From the NCBI RefSeq assembly GCF_001969385.1, contig NZ_CP014796.1:1381501-1445500 (forward strand): a stretch of DNA of 64,000 bases, given 5' to 3'. Under the pieces are notes generated by a model. The model saw only the letters and a list, made by a program, of their open reading frames with translations, was not told the DNA's origin and searched no databases. How positions within the stretch are numbered: the first letter of the stretch is position 1; every line of letters begins with the position of its first letter. A program made the position numbers and the translations under genes. The stretch comes from Salipiger profundus (GTDB lineage: Bacteria > Pseudomonadota > Alphaproteobacteria > Rhodobacterales > Rhodobacteraceae). Shown here in pieces: positions 16,962 to 27,195 of the stretch.

Positions 16962-17477
16962 ATGTGGCTTTTTCTGGCATTTCTTCTGGTGCCACTCATC
17001 GAGATCGCGCTTTTCATCCAGGTCGGGGGGCTGATCGGCCTGTGGCCGACGCTGGCCATCGTCGTGATCACCGCGATCGTCGGCACCGCGCTTGTCCGCT
17101 CGCAGGGGCTGCGCGCGCTGGGGGAACTGCAGGGGTCGTTCTCGCGGCTCGAGGATCCGACGACGCCGCTCGCGCACGGTGCGATGATCCTGCTTGCCGG
17201 CGCGCTGCTGCTGACGCCGGGGTTCTTCACCGACGCCGTGGGCTTCGCGCTTTGCACCCCGCAGTTCCGCTCGGCCGTGCTGCGCTACCTGTCCTCGAAG
17301 GTGACCGTCCAGCGGTTCGAGATGGGCGGCCGCCCGCCGCCGCGCGCGGATATGGGCCGCGGCCCGTCGCGTGGCCCGCGTGCCCCCAAGGACGGTGACG
17401 TGATCGAAGGCGACTTCACCGAAGTCCCCGACGACAAACGCCCCAATCATCCCGGTTCCGGCTGGACGAAGCATTGA
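16962..17477 (+). CDS. fxsA: FxsA family inner-membrane protein
   Basis: 171 aa from ATG 16962. Three or four membrane helices (residues 2-20, 25-47, 75-100) with the family pattern PLIEIALFIQVGGLIGLWPT and LLTPGFFTDAVGFAL, then a basic, Pro/Arg-rich cytoplasmic tail. E. coli FxsA was found through suppression of phage T7 exclusion by F plasmids; its normal role is unknown. The conserved GLRAL linker between helices is visible. It precedes secB with 59 bp between, possibly co-transcribed. Confidence 0.9.
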   Translation: MWLFLAFLLVPLIEIALFIQVGGLIGLWPTLAIVVITAIVGTALVRSQGLRALGELQGSFSRLEDPTTPLAHGAMILLAGALLLTPGFFTDAVGFALCTPQFRSAVLRYLSSKVTVQRFEMGGRPPPRADMGRGPSRGPRAPKDGDVIEGDFTEVPDDKRPNHPGSGWTKH

Positions 17478-17536
17478 GACGCCGCCTGCCGCCTGCTATT
17501 GCAGGTCAAACCTGTTTCGAGGAGTGAGAGAACCCC

Positions 17537-18061
17537 ATGGCAGAAAACCAGCAAGAGAACGGCGCGACGGAATCCGCAGGCGCGGCCGCACCGGTCAAGA
17601 TGAACGTGCTCGCGCAATTCGTGCGTGACCTGTCCTTCGAGAATATTCTCGCCCAGAAGGGCAGCCAGGGCGAAGTGCAGCCCGACGTTCAGGTTCAGGT
17701 GAACCTCGATGCGAAGAAGCGCAGCGCCGATCACCAGTACGAAGTGGTGATGAAGCTCAAGATCGAGTCCAAGTCCAAGGGCACCGACACGACGCTTTTC
17801 ATCCTCGAGATGGATTACGCCGGCGTCTTCCACGTCGAGAACGTTCCCGAAGAGCAGCTGCACCCTTTCCTGCTGATCGAATGCCCGCGGATGCTGTTCC
17901 CCTTCGCGCGCCGCATCGTGTCGGACATCACCCGCGACGGTGGCTTCCCGCCGCTGAACCTCGAGATGATCGACTTCGTGCAGCTCTATCGCAACGAGAT
18001 CGCCCGCCGTCAGAAGCAGCAGGCGGCGACCGGCGGCGGCGAGCAGAAGCTCGACGCCTGA
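17537..18061 (+). CDS. secB: Protein-export chaperone SecB
   Basis: 174 aa. Tetrameric cytoplasmic chaperone that keeps preproteins unfolded and hands them to SecA. The family core is present (VLAQFVRDLSFENI; EVVMKLKIESKSKGT; LLIECPRMLFPFARRIVSD; GFPPLNLEMIDFVQLY) with an acidic, Gln-rich disordered N-terminus and a C-terminal tail. GGAG precedes the start by 10 bp. The gene is tail-to-tail with dnaQ, only 6 bp apart, with no obvious terminator. secB-dnaQ-coaE-aroE linkage near the origin is widespread in alphaproteobacteria. Confidence 0.97.
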   Translation: MAENQQENGATESAGAAAPVKMNVLAQFVRDLSFENILAQKGSQGEVQPDVQVQVNLDAKKRSADHQYEVVMKLKIESKSKGTDTTLFILEMDYAGVFHVENVPEEQLHPFLLIECPRMLFPFARRIVSDITRDGGFPPLNLEMIDFVQLYRNEIARRQKQQAATGGGEQKLDA

Positions 18062-18067
18062 TCGGCG

Positions 18068-18754
18068 TCAGCCGCGCGTCCAGAGCGCGTTTTCTCCGAG
18101 TTTTTCGACAAAGGCGGCGTGAGCCGCCTTTTCTTCGTCTGTGATCCGCGAGGGCAGCGGAGTCTCGCGCCGCGTGGGGCGCCAGTCGTCTCCCGCGCCT
18201 CCGGATCCGCTCGAATGGACCTGGTTCAGGACAAGGTCGGGCTGCTTGCCCCCGATCAGCTCGAGATACACTTCCGCGAGGATTTCGCTGTCGAGCAAAG
18301 CGCCGTGCAGCGTCCGCGACGAGTTGTCGATGCCGAACCGGCGGCACAGCGCATCCAGCGAGGCCGGAGAGCCGGGAAACTTGCGCCGCGCGATGTCGAG
18401 CGTGTCGATGGCGCAGTCGCGCGGCAGAAGCGGGCGCTTCGACCAGCCCAGCTCGGCGTTGAGGAATTTCACGTCGAAGGCCGCGTTGTGGATCACAAGC
18501 TTCGCGTCGCCGATGAATTCGAGAAATTCGTCGACGATCTTCACGAAGACCGGCTTGTCGCGCAGGAAATCGTCGCCCAGCCCGTGGACCTGGAACGCTT
18601 CCTGCGGCATCGACCGCTCGGGGTTGATATACTGGTGATAGGTCTTGCCCGTCGGCACGTGGTTGAAGAGCTCGACCGCGCCGATTTCGACGATGCGGTC
18701 GCCGGTTTCGGGCTCGAAGCCGGTGGTTTCGGTGTCGAGAACGATTTCACGCAT
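18068..18754 (-). CDS. dnaQ: DNA polymerase III epsilon subunit (3'-5' proofreading exonuclease)
   Basis: 228 aa. DEDDh exonuclease fold: Exo I DTETTGF (Asp7, Glu9), Exo [16 protein letters not shown], and Exo [17 protein letters not shown] with the catalytic His and Asp. Part of the replicative polymerase core with DnaE and HolE. The C-terminal region is shorter than in E. coli DnaQ (243 aa). Start overlaps the end of coaE by 8 bp, so it is translated from the maf-aroE-coaE-dnaQ operon reading away from the putative origin. Confidence 0.95.
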   Translation of the reverse strand: MREIVLDTETTGFEPETGDRIVEIGAVELFNHVPTGKTYHQYINPERSMPQEAFQVHGLGDDFLRDKPVFVKIVDEFLEFIGDAKLVIHNAAFDVKFLNAELGWSKRPLLPRDCAIDTLDIARRKFPGSPASLDALCRRFGIDNSSRTLHGALLDSEILAEVYLELIGGKQPDLVLNQVHSSGSGGAGDDWRPTRRETPLPSRITDEEKAAHAAFVEKLGENALWTRG

Positions 18755-19337
18755 GTCGCCGCCTTTCGATGTCTTCCAGCACGGCCCGCACCTGGGCCCG
18801 CGCGTGCTCTATCGTATCCGTTTCGATCACGAAATCCGACCGCGCGCACTTTTCCGCGTTCGGCATCTGCCGGGCGAGGATACGGTCGAGATCCTCGGCG
18901 TTCATCGTGCCGCGCGCGAGCACCCGCGACCGCTGTAGATCCGGCGGAATGTTCACGCAGGCCACGGCGTCCATTTCGGTCTCGGATCCGGTCTCGAACA
19001 GCAGGGGGATGTCGAACACGCAGATGGTGTCGGGGTGATTTTCCGAAAATCTGGCGCGATCTTCGCGCACGAGCGGATGCACCACGGCCTCGATCCGGCT
19101 CAGCGCCGCGCTGTCGCGGCCGATGATGTCGCGCAGACGGTCGCGCGAGACGGCGCCATCCTCGATTGCCTCCGGAAACAGCGACCCGATGGGCTCCACT
19201 GCCGCGCCACCCTGCGCATACAGGCGATGAACGGCGGCATCCGCGTCCCAGACAGCGCAGCCTTCCTCCGCGAAGAGCGCTGCGGTCGTCGATTTTCCCA
19301 TGCCGATCGAGCCGGTCAGCCCAAGCCGGAAGATCAT
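18747..19337 (-). CDS. coaE: Dephospho-CoA kinase
   Basis: 196 aa from ATG 19337, which overlaps the aroE stop (ATGA). Final step of coenzyme A synthesis: ATP-dependent phosphorylation of the ribose 3'-OH of dephospho-CoA. P-loop [11 protein letters not shown] (residues 7-17), [10 protein letters not shown], the lid region and [11 protein letters not shown] are all characteristic. Longer open frames upstream in the same frame run through aroE and are not used. Co-operonic with aroE and dnaQ. Confidence 0.96.
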   Translation of the reverse strand: MIFRLGLTGSIGMGKSTTAALFAEEGCAVWDADAAVHRLYAQGGAAVEPIGSLFPEAIEDGAVSRDRLRDIIGRDSAALSRIEAVVHPLVREDRARFSENHPDTICVFDIPLLFETGSETEMDAVACVNIPPDLQRSRVLARGTMNAEDLDRILARQMPNAEKCARSDFVIETDTIEHARAQVRAVLEDIERRRHA

Positions 19338-20167
19338 CGCAGAATCGCGGCGCGCGTGGCCTCGTCGACCTCGGGGCGCTGACCGAACCACCGCTCGAAC
19401 CCGGGCACGGCCTGGTGGATGAGCATCCCCAGCCCGTCGACCGTCGTGCACCCCTGTTCTTCCGCCACGCGAAGAAGCCGCGTCTGCAACGGCGCGTAGA
19501 CAAGGTCGGTCACCACCGCGCCCCGCCGCAACCCGTCGAGCGGCACCCGGAGTTCGGGTTTTCCGACCATCCCGAGAGACGTGGTGTTCACGACAAGCGC
19601 CGCATCTTCGAGAACGTTGCCCGCCTTGACCCATTCCACGACCGAAAGACGCGATCCGAAGTCCTCGCGAAGCTTCTCGGCCCGCAACTTCGTGCGGTTC
19701 GTGATGCGAATTTCCGGCACGCCGCTGTCGAGAAGCGCAGCAACGACCGCGCGCGCAGCTCCGCCCGCGCCAAGAACCACGGCCGGCCCGGCCTTGGGGT
19801 CCCAATCCGGCGCGCCCTGCCGCAGGTTTTCGAGAAACCCGTAGCCATCGGTGTTGTCGGCATGAATGCCGCCATCGGCGCGAAAGATGATCGTGTTCGC
19901 GGCCCCGATCAGCGTCGCGCGGTCCGAAACCTGGTCGGCGATCTCCATCACCCGCTCCTTGTGCGGGATGGTGACGTTCGCGCCGACGAAACCAAGCTTC
20001 GGAAGCATCCTGAGAGCGGATTCAAAGTCTTCGGGCGCGATGTCCATCGGGATGTAATGCCCGGGTAGCCCGTACTTGCGAAGCCAGTGCCCGTGCAGTT
20101 GCGGCGAGCGTGAGTGCGCCACCGGGTGCCCGATGACGCCGGCGAGCGGAATGCGTGTGTCAGTCAT
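19334..20167 (-). CDS. aroE: Shikimate dehydrogenase (NADP+)
   Basis: 277 aa. Reduces 3-dehydroshikimate to shikimate in aromatic amino acid synthesis. Seen: [17 protein letters not shown] (substrate site), NVTIPHKE with the catalytic lysine, the NADP-binding glycine-rich [19 protein letters not shown] after beta-2, and the C-terminal [20 protein letters not shown] overlaps the maf stop and the stop overlaps the coaE start, so all three are likely translationally coupled. Confidence 0.96.
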   Translation of the reverse strand: MTDTRIPLAGVIGHPVAHSRSPQLHGHWLRKYGLPGHYIPMDIAPEDFESALRMLPKLGFVGANVTIPHKERVMEIADQVSDRATLIGAANTIIFRADGGIHADNTDGYGFLENLRQGAPDWDPKAGPAVVLGAGGAARAVVAALLDSGVPEIRITNRTKLRAEKLREDFGSRLSVVEWVKAGNVLEDAALVVNTTSLGMVGKPELRVPLDGLRRGAVVTDLVYAPLQTRLLRVAEEQGCTTVDGLGMLIHQAVPGFERWFGQRPEVDEATRAAILR

Positions 20168-20763
20168 GCGGCAATGATCTCCCGGACGGACAGAAAGGCA
20201 AGAAGTTCAAGCAGGGGCAGGCCGAGAATGGTGAAGTGATCCCCCTCGATCCGCGCGAAAAGACGAACGCCTTCTTCCTCAAGCTTGTATCCGCCCACCG
20301 AATGGCGCGCGCTTTCCCAGTTACGCGCGAGATAGTCGTCGAGATAGGCTTCCGAGAACTCGCGCATCACCAGACGTGCGACCCCGACGTGGCGCCAGAT
20401 CGGCTCTCCGTTCTCGTAGATCACCGCGCCGGAGTAGAGGTGATGACGCTCGCCGCGCAGACGCATGAGCTGGGCGCGGGCCTCTTCCGGGTCGCGCGGT
20501 TTGGAGAAGACCTCCTTTCCCAGCGCGAGGATCTGGTCACAGCCAAGAACGAAGGCGCCGGGGTTCTTCTGCGAGACGCGCCGCGCCTTATACTCGGCCA
20601 GCGCGTCGGCCATGTCGCGCGGCCCGGCCCCTTCCTGGGCAAGTGAGTCGCGGATCGCGGATTCGTCGATCCGCGCGACCTCGATTCGGTGCGGAACGCC
20701 CGCTGAAGTGAGCAAATCGGTCCGGATCTGCGAGCCGGAAGCGAGGATGAAGGGCGTGGACAT
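20164..20763 (-). CDS. Maf-family nucleotide pyrophosphatase (YceF-like)
   Basis: 199 aa. Maf fold: N-terminal [13 protein letters not shown], catalytic region [14 protein letters not shown], and [29 protein letters not shown] stretch. The DQ in the third motif resembles YceF (7-methyl-GTP preference) rather than YhdE, which has DT; this sub-assignment is inference. Hydrolyses aberrant or modified NTPs to NMPs. First gene left of the putative origin, reading away from it; its start codon overlaps a TTTTCCACA DnaA-box-like sequence. Confidence 0.9.
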   Translation of the reverse strand: MSTPFILASGSQIRTDLLTSAGVPHRIEVARIDESAIRDSLAQEGAGPRDMADALAEYKARRVSQKNPGAFVLGCDQILALGKEVFSKPRDPEEARAQLMRLRGERHHLYSGAVIYENGEPIWRHVGVARLVMREFSEAYLDDYLARNWESARHSVGGYKLEEEGVRLFARIEGDHFTILGLPLLELLAFLSVREIIAA

Positions 20764-21294
20764 GTGGAAAAACCTGTCGACATCTGCAGGGTCTTGTCAG
20801 GGGATGGTTCTGCGGAAAATCCCGATCACATGCAAGCCGGTGGAAAACCCGGCCCTCCCAGGTCGATTCGTGCCGATTCCAGCACATGTGGGAAAGAATA
20901 AGTCCGAGCTGCGGGGGACTCACCCCGCGTCTGACTTCTACCAAAGTTGTCCATAGGTGCGAGTTGATAGTTAACTTGCCATCAGACAACGAAAAATCTC
21001 GATTCATGTTTTGTTAAGAAATCTCTATCTACAAAGTTATCCACAAGATGATCAGGATGGGACAACTTCGGGGACAGACCGATAATCCACCGAAAATCGG
21101 CGCACAAACTCTTCATCATCCTTTCTATCTTTAAACTTGAGAGTGGCTCCGCCCGCTCATCTCGGGAAAATCACCGGCAAGATTGACTCAAGCTTCCCGG
21201 ATGACTAATTCCCTTCTCCAACGCCCGTCCGGGTGTGTGTATTTCCCAGAGACAGCCAGTACGGGGCCGCCAGCTCGGCCCGGAAGGATCCATT
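20764..21294. other. oriC: Putative chromosomal replication origin (oriC)
   Basis: A 531-bp gene-free stretch between divergent maf and rho. It is clearly more AT-rich than its surroundings, especially 20960-21050 and 21105-21140. It carries one perfect DnaA box (TTATCCACA, 21037-21045), a 7/9 tandem partner 12 bp away (CTATCTACA, 21025-21033), TTTTCCACA on the minus strand at 20763-20771, TTGTCCATA at 20947-20955, a minus-strand TTTCCCACA at 20887-20895 and TAATCCACC at 21083-21091. Five GANTC methylation motifs lie at 20865, 20875, 20917, 21001 and 21185. The context matches alphaproteobacterial origins (maf/aroE/coaE/dnaQ on one side, parAB-parS on the other), and genes on both sides run outward. 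The rho promoter and leader must also lie here. No open frame or RNA gene was recognised. Confidence 0.72.
21037..21045 (+). promoter_or_regulatory. Perfect DnaA box TTATCCACA
   Basis: Exact consensus DnaA-binding nonamer within the AT-rich part of the maf-rho gap; a degenerate copy sits 12 bp upstream in the same orientation. Confidence 0.8.
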
Positions 21295-22566
21295 ATGAGC
21301 AACGAGACGCTCAACCTCTCCGATCTGAAGGCGAAGAGCCCGAAAGATCTGCTCGCGATGGCCGAAGAGCTCGAGATCGAGAACGCTTCGACCATGCGCA
21401 AAGGGGAGATGATGTTCCAAATTCTCCGCGAGCGCGCGGACGAAGGCTGGGAGGTCTCCGGCGACGGGGTGCTCGAGGTGCTTCAGGACGGCTTCGGCTT
21501 CCTGCGCTCGCCCGAGGCGAACTATCTGCCGGGCCCGGACGACATCTACGTATCGCCGGACATGATCCGGAAGTACTCGCTGCGCACTGGCGACTCCGTC
21601 GAAGGGGAAATCCGCGCACCTGATGGCGAAGAGCGCTACTTCGCGCTCGTCGACGTCGCGAAGATCAACTTCGAGGACCCCGACCGAGCGCGTCACAAGA
21701 TCGCCTTCGACAACCTCACGCCGCTCTATCCCGACGAGCGGCTCAAGATGGAAATCGAAGACCCGACGATCAAGGACAAGTCCGCCCGGATCATCGACCT
21801 CGTCGCACCGATCGGGAAGGGGCAGCGCTCGCTCATCGTGGCGCCGCCGCGGACGGGTAAGACCGTCCTGCTGCAGAACATCGCCAGCTCGATCGAGAAG
21901 AACCACCCCGAGTGCTACCTGATCGTCCTGCTGATCGACGAGCGCCCGGAAGAGGTGACCGACATGCAGCGGTCGGTGAAGGGCGAGGTGATCTCCTCGA
22001 CCTTCGACGAACCCGCCACACGGCACGTTGCCGTGTCCGAGATGGTCATCGAAAAGGCCAAGCGCCTGGTCGAACATAAACGAGATGTTGTTATCCTTCT
22101 CGATTCGATCACTAGACTTGGTCGTGCCTTCAACACCGTGGTGCCGTCGTCGGGCAAGGTTCTGACCGGTGGTGTCGACGCGAACGCCCTTCAGCGGCCG
22201 AAGCGTTTCTTCGGTGCCGCACGGAACATTGAAGAGGGCGGGTCTCTGACCATCATCGCGACCGCGCTGATCGACACTGGCTCGCGGATGGACGAGGTGA
22301 TCTTCGAGGAGTTCAAGGGCACCGGCAACTCCGAGATCGTCCTCGACCGGAAGATCGCGGACAAGCGCGTGTTCCCGGCCATCGACATTCTCAAGTCGGG
22401 CACCCGGAAAGAGGACCTGCTCATCGACAAGAGCGACCTGCAGAAGACCTTTGTCCTGCGGCGTATTCTCAACCCGATGGGCACAACCGACGCGGTCGAA
22501 TTCCTGCTGTCGAAGCTGAAGCAGACCAAGACCAACTCGGAATTCTTCGACTCGATGAACAGCTAG
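21295..22566 (+). CDS. rho: Transcription termination factor Rho
   Basis: 423 aa from ATG 21295 with GGAAGGA 7 bp upstream. Hexameric RNA helicase. Domains: N-terminal helical bundle ([21 protein letters not shown]), cold-shock-like RNA-binding fold (about 48-120; [22 protein letters not shown]), then RecA-type ATPase with Walker [10 protein letters not shown] (about 182-190), Walker [16 protein letters not shown]-loop [13 protein letters not shown] and R-loop GTGNSE. Length is normal (E. coli 419). It is the first gene to the right of the putative origin; the 5' leader is inside that region. mnmE starts 19 bp after its stop. Confidence 0.98.
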   Translation: MSNETLNLSDLKAKSPKDLLAMAEELEIENASTMRKGEMMFQILRERADEGWEVSGDGVLEVLQDGFGFLRSPEANYLPGPDDIYVSPDMIRKYSLRTGDSVEGEIRAPDGEERYFALVDVAKINFEDPDRARHKIAFDNLTPLYPDERLKMEIEDPTIKDKSARIIDLVAPIGKGQRSLIVAPPRTGKTVLLQNIASSIEKNHPECYLIVLLIDERPEEVTDMQRSVKGEVISSTFDEPATRHVAVSEMVIEKAKRLVEHKRDVVILLDSITRLGRAFNTVVPSSGKVLTGGVDANALQRPKRFFGAARNIEEGGSLTIIATALIDTGSRMDEVIFEEFKGTGNSEIVLDRKIADKRVFPAIDILKSGTRKEDLLIDKSDLQKTFVLRRILNPMGTTDAVEFLLSKLKQTKTNSEFFDSMNS

Positions 22567-22585
22567 AGCCGGCCAGGAGGCAGGT

Positions 22586-23869
22586 TTGGACACCATCTTC
22601 GCCCTTGCGAGCGCGCCGGGTAAAGCCGGCGTCGCCGTCATTCGTGTTTCCGGGCCCGAGGCCTGGAGCGCGGCTGAACGGCTGGGCGGTCGTCTTCCGG
22701 GAGCCCGGCAAGCCGTAGTGCGGAAACTTCGAGACGAGACCGGGCAGGTGTTGGACGAAGCACTGCTTCTGCTTTTCGCGGAGGGTGCAAGCTTTACGGG
22801 CGAAGCCGTGGCAGAGTTTCATCTCCACGGCAGCCTTGCGATCCAACGCGCCGTTCTGCGTGTGCTCGGGGAAATGGACGGTTTGCGTCTTGCCGACCCG
22901 GGGGAGTTCACACGACGAGCGCTCGAGAATGACCGTCTCGATCTGACACAGGTCGAAGCGCTGTCCGATCTCATCGAGTCCGAGACCGAGAGCCAGCGTC
23001 TTCAGGCATTGAAGGTGTTTTCGGGTGCTTTGGCCGAGAAGGTCGACGATTGGCGAAGTGACCTGATCCAGGCGGCCTCTCTGCTCGAGGTGACTATCGA
23101 CTTCGCCGATGAAGAGGTTCCGGTCGATGTCGCAGATCCGGTCTCGGAGTTGCTACGAAAGGTGTCCTCTGCGCTCCAACAAGAGTTGGCCGGCCTCGAT
23201 GCCGCCGAACGTATCCGCACCGGTTTCGAAGTTGCCATCGTCGGTGCGCCGAACGTCGGCAAGTCGAGCTTGCTCAACGCGCTCGCCGGGCGGGATGCGG
23301 CCATCACATCGGAAATCGCGGGGACGACCCGCGACGTGATCGAAGTTCGGATGGAGATCGCCGGTCTGCCCGTCACCTTGCTCGATACGGCCGGCCTGCG
23401 CGAGACCCAGGACCCCGTCGAGAAAATCGGGATCGAGCGCGCGCGTGATCGCGCATCTGCCTCGGACTTGCGGGTCGTCCTGACCGACGAGCGGGGCACG
23501 CCCGATATCGTGATTGGACAGGATGATATCGTTCTGAGATCGAAGGCCGATATCGCCGGAGATCCGGATGGATTGTCTGCGAAGACAGGGCAGGGGATCG
23601 ACCGGCTCATCGCGTCGATTGGGGACAAGCTGTCGGAGCGGGTTCAGTCAGCTGGGCTTGCGACACGGGAACGGCATCGTGTCGCCTTTCTCGAGGGTGC
23701 GTCGGCGATTTCGCGCGCTGAAGGTCTGCTCCTGCATGGTCAGGATTGCTATGATTTGGCCGCAGAGGAGTTGCGGGTTGCGATTCGCAGCCTTGAGCTT
23801 CTGATTGGGCGGGTGGATGTAGAAAATCTTCTAGACGAGATTTTCTCGAATTTCTGCCTCGGAAAGTAA
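22586..23869 (+). CDS. mnmE: tRNA modification GTPase MnmE (TrmE)
   Basis: 427 aa from TTG 22586, chosen because AGGAGG lies 5 bp upstream and the N-terminal [22 protein letters not shown] is complete. With MnmG it installs the 5-carboxymethylaminomethyl group on wobble uridine 34. The N-terminal folate-binding domain is followed by a helical domain with an inserted G domain: G1 GAPNVGKSS (about 220-228), GTTRD (about 246), DTAG (about 267). The C-terminal FCLGK carries the catalytic cysteine (canonical FCIGK). Immediately followed by its partner mnmG. Confidence 0.97.
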   Translation: MDTIFALASAPGKAGVAVIRVSGPEAWSAAERLGGRLPGARQAVVRKLRDETGQVLDEALLLLFAEGASFTGEAVAEFHLHGSLAIQRAVLRVLGEMDGLRLADPGEFTRRALENDRLDLTQVEALSDLIESETESQRLQALKVFSGALAEKVDDWRSDLIQAASLLEVTIDFADEEVPVDVADPVSELLRKVSSALQQELAGLDAAERIRTGFEVAIVGAPNVGKSSLLNALAGRDAAITSEIAGTTRDVIEVRMEIAGLPVTLLDTAGLRETQDPVEKIGIERARDRASASDLRVVLTDERGTPDIVIGQDDIVLRSKADIAGDPDGLSAKTGQGIDRLIASIGDKLSERVQSAGLATRERHRVAFLEGASAISRAEGLLLHGQDCYDLAAEELRVAIRSLELLIGRVDVENLLDEIFSNFCLGK

Positions 23870-23873
23870 GGAG

Positions 23874-23889
23874 TGTTTCACGTGAAACA
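23874..23889. other. parS: Perfect parS site at the mnmG translation start
   Basis: TGTTTCACGTGAAACA, an exact 16-bp palindrome matching the universal parS. It sits between the AAGGAG ribosome-binding site (23868-23873) and the GTG start at 23882, whose G is the ninth base of the palindrome. Confidence 0.95.
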
Positions 23890-25750
23890 ACGCGACTTCG
23901 ATGTCATCGTCGTTGGTGGCGGCCACGCCGGGACCGAGGCTGCTGCCGCTTCGGCGCGGATGGGCGCCCGCACCGCACTCGTTACCCTGACGGAAGCCGG
24001 GATCGGCGTCATGTCCTGCAACCCGGCGATTGGGGGGCTCGGCAAGGGCCATCTCGTTCGTGAAATCGACGCCATGGATGGTGTCATGGGGCGTGTCGCC
24101 GACCAGGCGAGTATTCAATATCGGCTTCTCAACCGTCGAAAGGGGCCTGCTGTGCAAGGGCCCCGCGCCCAAGCCGATCGTAAGCTTTATCGCAATGCCA
24201 TGCTGAGCGAGATGAAAGCGACGCCGAATCTGACGATCGTCGCGGGCGAGGTCACAGACCTCATCATGAACGATCAATGCGTCGAAGGCGTTGTCTTGGC
24301 TGATGACACGAGACTTGTTGCCGGAGCCGTCGTTCTGACCACCGGTACATTTCTTCGTGGAGTCATCCATATCGGAGACAAGTCGCGACCTGGAGGCCGC
24401 ATGGGCGACAAGCCCTCGGTGCGACTGGCGGAGCGGATTGACGCGCTCGGCCTGGAACTCGGTCGTCTGAAAACTGGAACTCCACCGCGGCTTGATGGAA
24501 GAACCATCGACTGGACCCAACTTGAGGAGCAGCCCGGTGATGAAGATCCGGTCCTGTTCTCTTTCCTTTCAAAGGCGCCTGCGGCTCGGCAGGTCAGCTG
24601 CGGTATCACCCACACCAACGAACGAACGCACGAGATCATTCGCGAGAACCTGGATCGGTCGGCGATGTATGGCGGACATATCGAGGGAATTGGGCCGAGG
24701 TACTGCCCGTCCATCGAGGACAAGGTGGTTCGCTTCGCTGAGAAGACGTCACACCAGATCTTTCTCGAGCCCGAGGGCCTGGACGATCACACCATCTACC
24801 CGAACGGCATTTCGACATCGCTTCCGGAAGACGTCCAGCTCGATTACGTCCGCTCGATTGCAGGGCTTGAGAAAGCGGAAATCCTGCAGCCGGGATACGC
24901 CATCGAGTATGACTTTGTCGATCCGCGGTCTCTTGACCTGCGCTTGGCCGTTCGATCTGTCGAGGGGCTTTATCTCGCCGGGCAGATCAACGGGACGACC
25001 GGATACGAAGAGGCCGCCGCTCAGGGCATGGTTGCGGGGCTTAACGCCGCGCGTGAGGCGTCTGGAGAAGATCCCGTCCACTTTACACGCGCAGAATCCT
25101 ATATCGGCGTCATGATTGACGACCTGACATCGCGGGGGGTTTCCGAGCCCTATAGGATGTTCACCTCCCGTGCCGAATTCCGGCTGTCCTTACGTGCTGA
25201 CAACGCCGATCAACGACTGACCCCGAAGGCGATTGAACTTGGTTGTCTTTCCGACCAACGGCGCGACGCGTTCCTTGAGAAGAGCGAGAAGCTCGAGAGC
25301 GGGCGCGCAACTTTGGAGGCAACGCAATTTGCGCCGCGGGATCTGATCGGCATGGGTATCCAGGTCTCGGCCGATGGTCAGAAGCGGAATGGCTTCCAGC
25401 TACTTGCGTTCCCGGACGTGGACATGAAAACGCTTCAAAAAGGGACCGAGGCGTTCGACGATATCAAGCCTGAGATTGCTCGACAGCTGGAGCGAGATGC
25501 GCTGTATGCGAATTACATCGCGCGTCAGCATCGCGATGTCGAGGCACTGCGCCGGGACGAAGCTATGACAATTCCGCGGGACTTTGATTTTAGCCTTATC
25601 GAAGGCCTGTCCAACGAGCTCAAGCATAAGCTTATGTTGGCGCGCCCGGACAACATGGCGCAGGCCGGCAAGGTTGATGGGATGACGCCTGCAGCGCTGT
25701 CGCTCGTCCTGCTTAGGTTGCGTCGCCATGGGCAGGCAAAGACTGCATGA
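23882..25750 (+). CDS. mnmG: tRNA uridine-5-carboxymethylaminomethyl modification enzyme MnmG (GidA)
   Basis: 622 aa from GTG 23882; an in-frame GTG at 23873 would give 625 aa but overlaps the ribosome-binding site. FAD-dependent partner of MnmE. N-terminal Rossmann motif [56 protein letters not shown]-terminal helical tRNA-binding domain with NYIARQ and PRDFDF. The ribosome-binding-site spacer is a parS site, so ParB loading could physically meet translation and transcription here. The stop overlaps the rsmG start (ATGA). Confidence 0.97.
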   Translation: MKQRDFDVIVVGGGHAGTEAAAASARMGARTALVTLTEAGIGVMSCNPAIGGLGKGHLVREIDAMDGVMGRVADQASIQYRLLNRRKGPAVQGPRAQADRKLYRNAMLSEMKATPNLTIVAGEVTDLIMNDQCVEGVVLADDTRLVAGAVVLTTGTFLRGVIHIGDKSRPGGRMGDKPSVRLAERIDALGLELGRLKTGTPPRLDGRTIDWTQLEEQPGDEDPVLFSFLSKAPAARQVSCGITHTNERTHEIIRENLDRSAMYGGHIEGIGPRYCPSIEDKVVRFAEKTSHQIFLEPEGLDDHTIYPNGISTSLPEDVQLDYVRSIAGLEKAEILQPGYAIEYDFVDPRSLDLRLAVRSVEGLYLAGQINGTTGYEEAAAQGMVAGLNAAREASGEDPVHFTRAESYIGVMIDDLTSRGVSEPYRMFTSRAEFRLSLRADNADQRLTPKAIELGCLSDQRRDAFLEKSEKLESGRATLEATQFAPRDLIGMGIQVSADGQKRNGFQLLAFPDVDMKTLQKGTEAFDDIKPEIARQLERDALYANYIARQHRDVEALRRDEAMTIPRDFDFSLIEGLSNELKHKLMLARPDNMAQAGKVDGMTPAALSLVLLRLRRHGQAKTA

Positions 25751-26370
25751 GCGTTCTGGATGATCGGCTACCGACGCTTGATGTTTCACGTGAAACACTG
25801 GCGCGCCTTCGGAAACTTTCGGACCTCCTGAATAAATGGTCTCCGAAGATCAACCTTGTCGCAAAGGGAACGCTTGAGGCAAGTTGGGACAGGCATGTCC
25901 TGGATTCAGCTCAGGTCTTCGATATTCCCAAACAACGCGAGGGGCACTGGGTGGACCTCGGGGCAGGGGGCGGCTTTCCCGGTCTCGTGGTGGCAATTCT
26001 TGCGACCGAACTGGCGCCAAACCTTCGCGTTACGCTGGTCGAAAGTGACCGTCGGAAATCTGTGTTTTTGCGGACCGCGCTTCGGGAAACCGGTGTGAAG
26101 GCTGATGTCATTGCGGACAGGATCGAACGCATTGACCCGTTGAATGCGGATATTCTTAGTGCGCGTGCGTTGGCCGATCTTTCGACGCTTCTGTCATTCG
26201 CGGATCGTCATCTGGCCCCGAGTGGTGAGGCTGTGTTTCTCAAGGGAGCCAACTGGGAAAAAGAGGTCGCAGAGGCGCAGGAATCGTGGAACTTCAGCTT
26301 CACTAAGCGTAGAAGCATTACAGACCCCAACGCAGTCGTTCTGTCTATCGGAGCTCTCACTCATGTCTGA
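25747..26370 (+). CDS. rsmG: 16S rRNA (guanine527-N7)-methyltransferase RsmG (GidB)
   Basis: 207 aa. SAM-dependent methyltransferase of 16S rRNA G527; loss gives low-level streptomycin resistance in several bacteria. Motif [11 protein letters not shown] (about 69-78), [13 protein letters not shown], and the family-typical DVSRETL near residue 12, which is the translation of an embedded parS site. ATG overlaps the mnmG stop by 4 bp, and its own 3' end overlaps the parA start by 8 bp. Confidence 0.96.
   Translation: MSVLDDRLPTLDVSRETLARLRKLSDLLNKWSPKINLVAKGTLEASWDRHVLDSAQVFDIPKQREGHWVDLGAGGGFPGLVVAILATELAPNLRVTLVESDRRKSVFLRTALRETGVKADVIADRIERIDPLNADILSARALADLSTLLSFADRHLAPSGEAVFLKGANWEKEVAEAQESWNFSFTKRRSITDPNAVVLSIGALTHV
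25782..25797. other. parS: Perfect parS site inside rsmG
   Basis: Second exact TGTTTCACGTGAAACA, read in frame as V-S-R-E-T within the DVSRETL segment of RsmG. It is about 1.9 kb from the first site and 0.6 kb upstream of parA. Confidence 0.95.
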
Positions 26371-27172
26371 CTCGTCGCGCCCCGGCGGCCCGAAGATTAT
26401 TGCAATCGCAAACCAGAAGGGCGGCGTGGGAAAGACCACGACCACCATCAACCTCGGGGCCGCTCTGGCCGAGAAGAACCTGAATGTCCTGGTGGTCGAT
26501 CTGGACCCGCAGGGCAACTCGTCTACGGGTCTTGGGATCGAGCCGACAGATCGCCAATACACGGCGTATGAGCTTCTGCTCGATGATGTTCCGATGGAGG
26601 ATGTGATCCTCAGGACAGAGCAGCCGAACCTCGACCTGATCCCGGCGACCGTCGATCTAAGCTCGGCGGATATCGAGCTTGTGGCGAATGAAAAGCGGAG
26701 CTTCCTTCTGCGCGAGGCGTTGCGTCAGGCTGCGATGAACGCTCTGAATTACGATTACGTCCTGATCGATTGCCCCCCTTCTCTGAACCTCCTGACGGTG
26801 AACGCGATGGTTGCCGCGCACTCGATTCTGGTGCCGCTTCAGAGCGAGTTCTTCGCGCTCGAGGGTTTGTCGCAGCTCATGCTGACGGTTCGGGAAGTCC
26901 GCCAGAGCGCGAACCCGGACCTGCGGATCGAGGGGGTCGTTCTGACGATGTATGATGCGCGGAACAACCTGTCGCGTCAGGTCGAGGACGACGCCCGCGA
27001 AAACCTTGGAGACCTTGTGTTTTCGACGGTGATCCCGCGCAACGTGAGGGTGAGTGAGGCGCCGTCCTTCGCGATGCCCGTGCTGAGCTATGACGCGCAG
27101 TCCAAGGGTGCGCTTGCGTACCGGGCGCTGGCGGACGAGTTGCTGCAGAAGAACGCCAAGATCGCCGCCTGA
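26363..27172 (+). CDS. parA: Chromosome-partitioning ATPase ParA
   Basis: 269 aa from ATG 26363, which overlaps the rsmG 3' end. Deviant Walker [12 protein letters not shown] (about 17-27) with the signature lysine, VVDLDPQGN, and [15 protein letters not shown]. It lacks the N-terminal HTH of plasmid ParA type Ia, so it is the chromosomal Soj type. It forms the nucleoid-bound ATPase gradient that pulls ParB-parS complexes. parB follows after 23 bp. Confidence 0.98.
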   Translation: MSDSSRPGGPKIIAIANQKGGVGKTTTTINLGAALAEKNLNVLVVDLDPQGNSSTGLGIEPTDRQYTAYELLLDDVPMEDVILRTEQPNLDLIPATVDLSSADIELVANEKRSFLLREALRQAAMNALNYDYVLIDCPPSLNLLTVNAMVAAHSILVPLQSEFFALEGLSQLMLTVREVRQSANPDLRIEGVVLTMYDARNNLSRQVEDDARENLGDLVFSTVIPRNVRVSEAPSFAMPVLSYDAQSKGALAYRALADELLQKNAKIAA

Positions 27173-27195
27173 AAGACAGAAAAGAAAGAGCAGAA

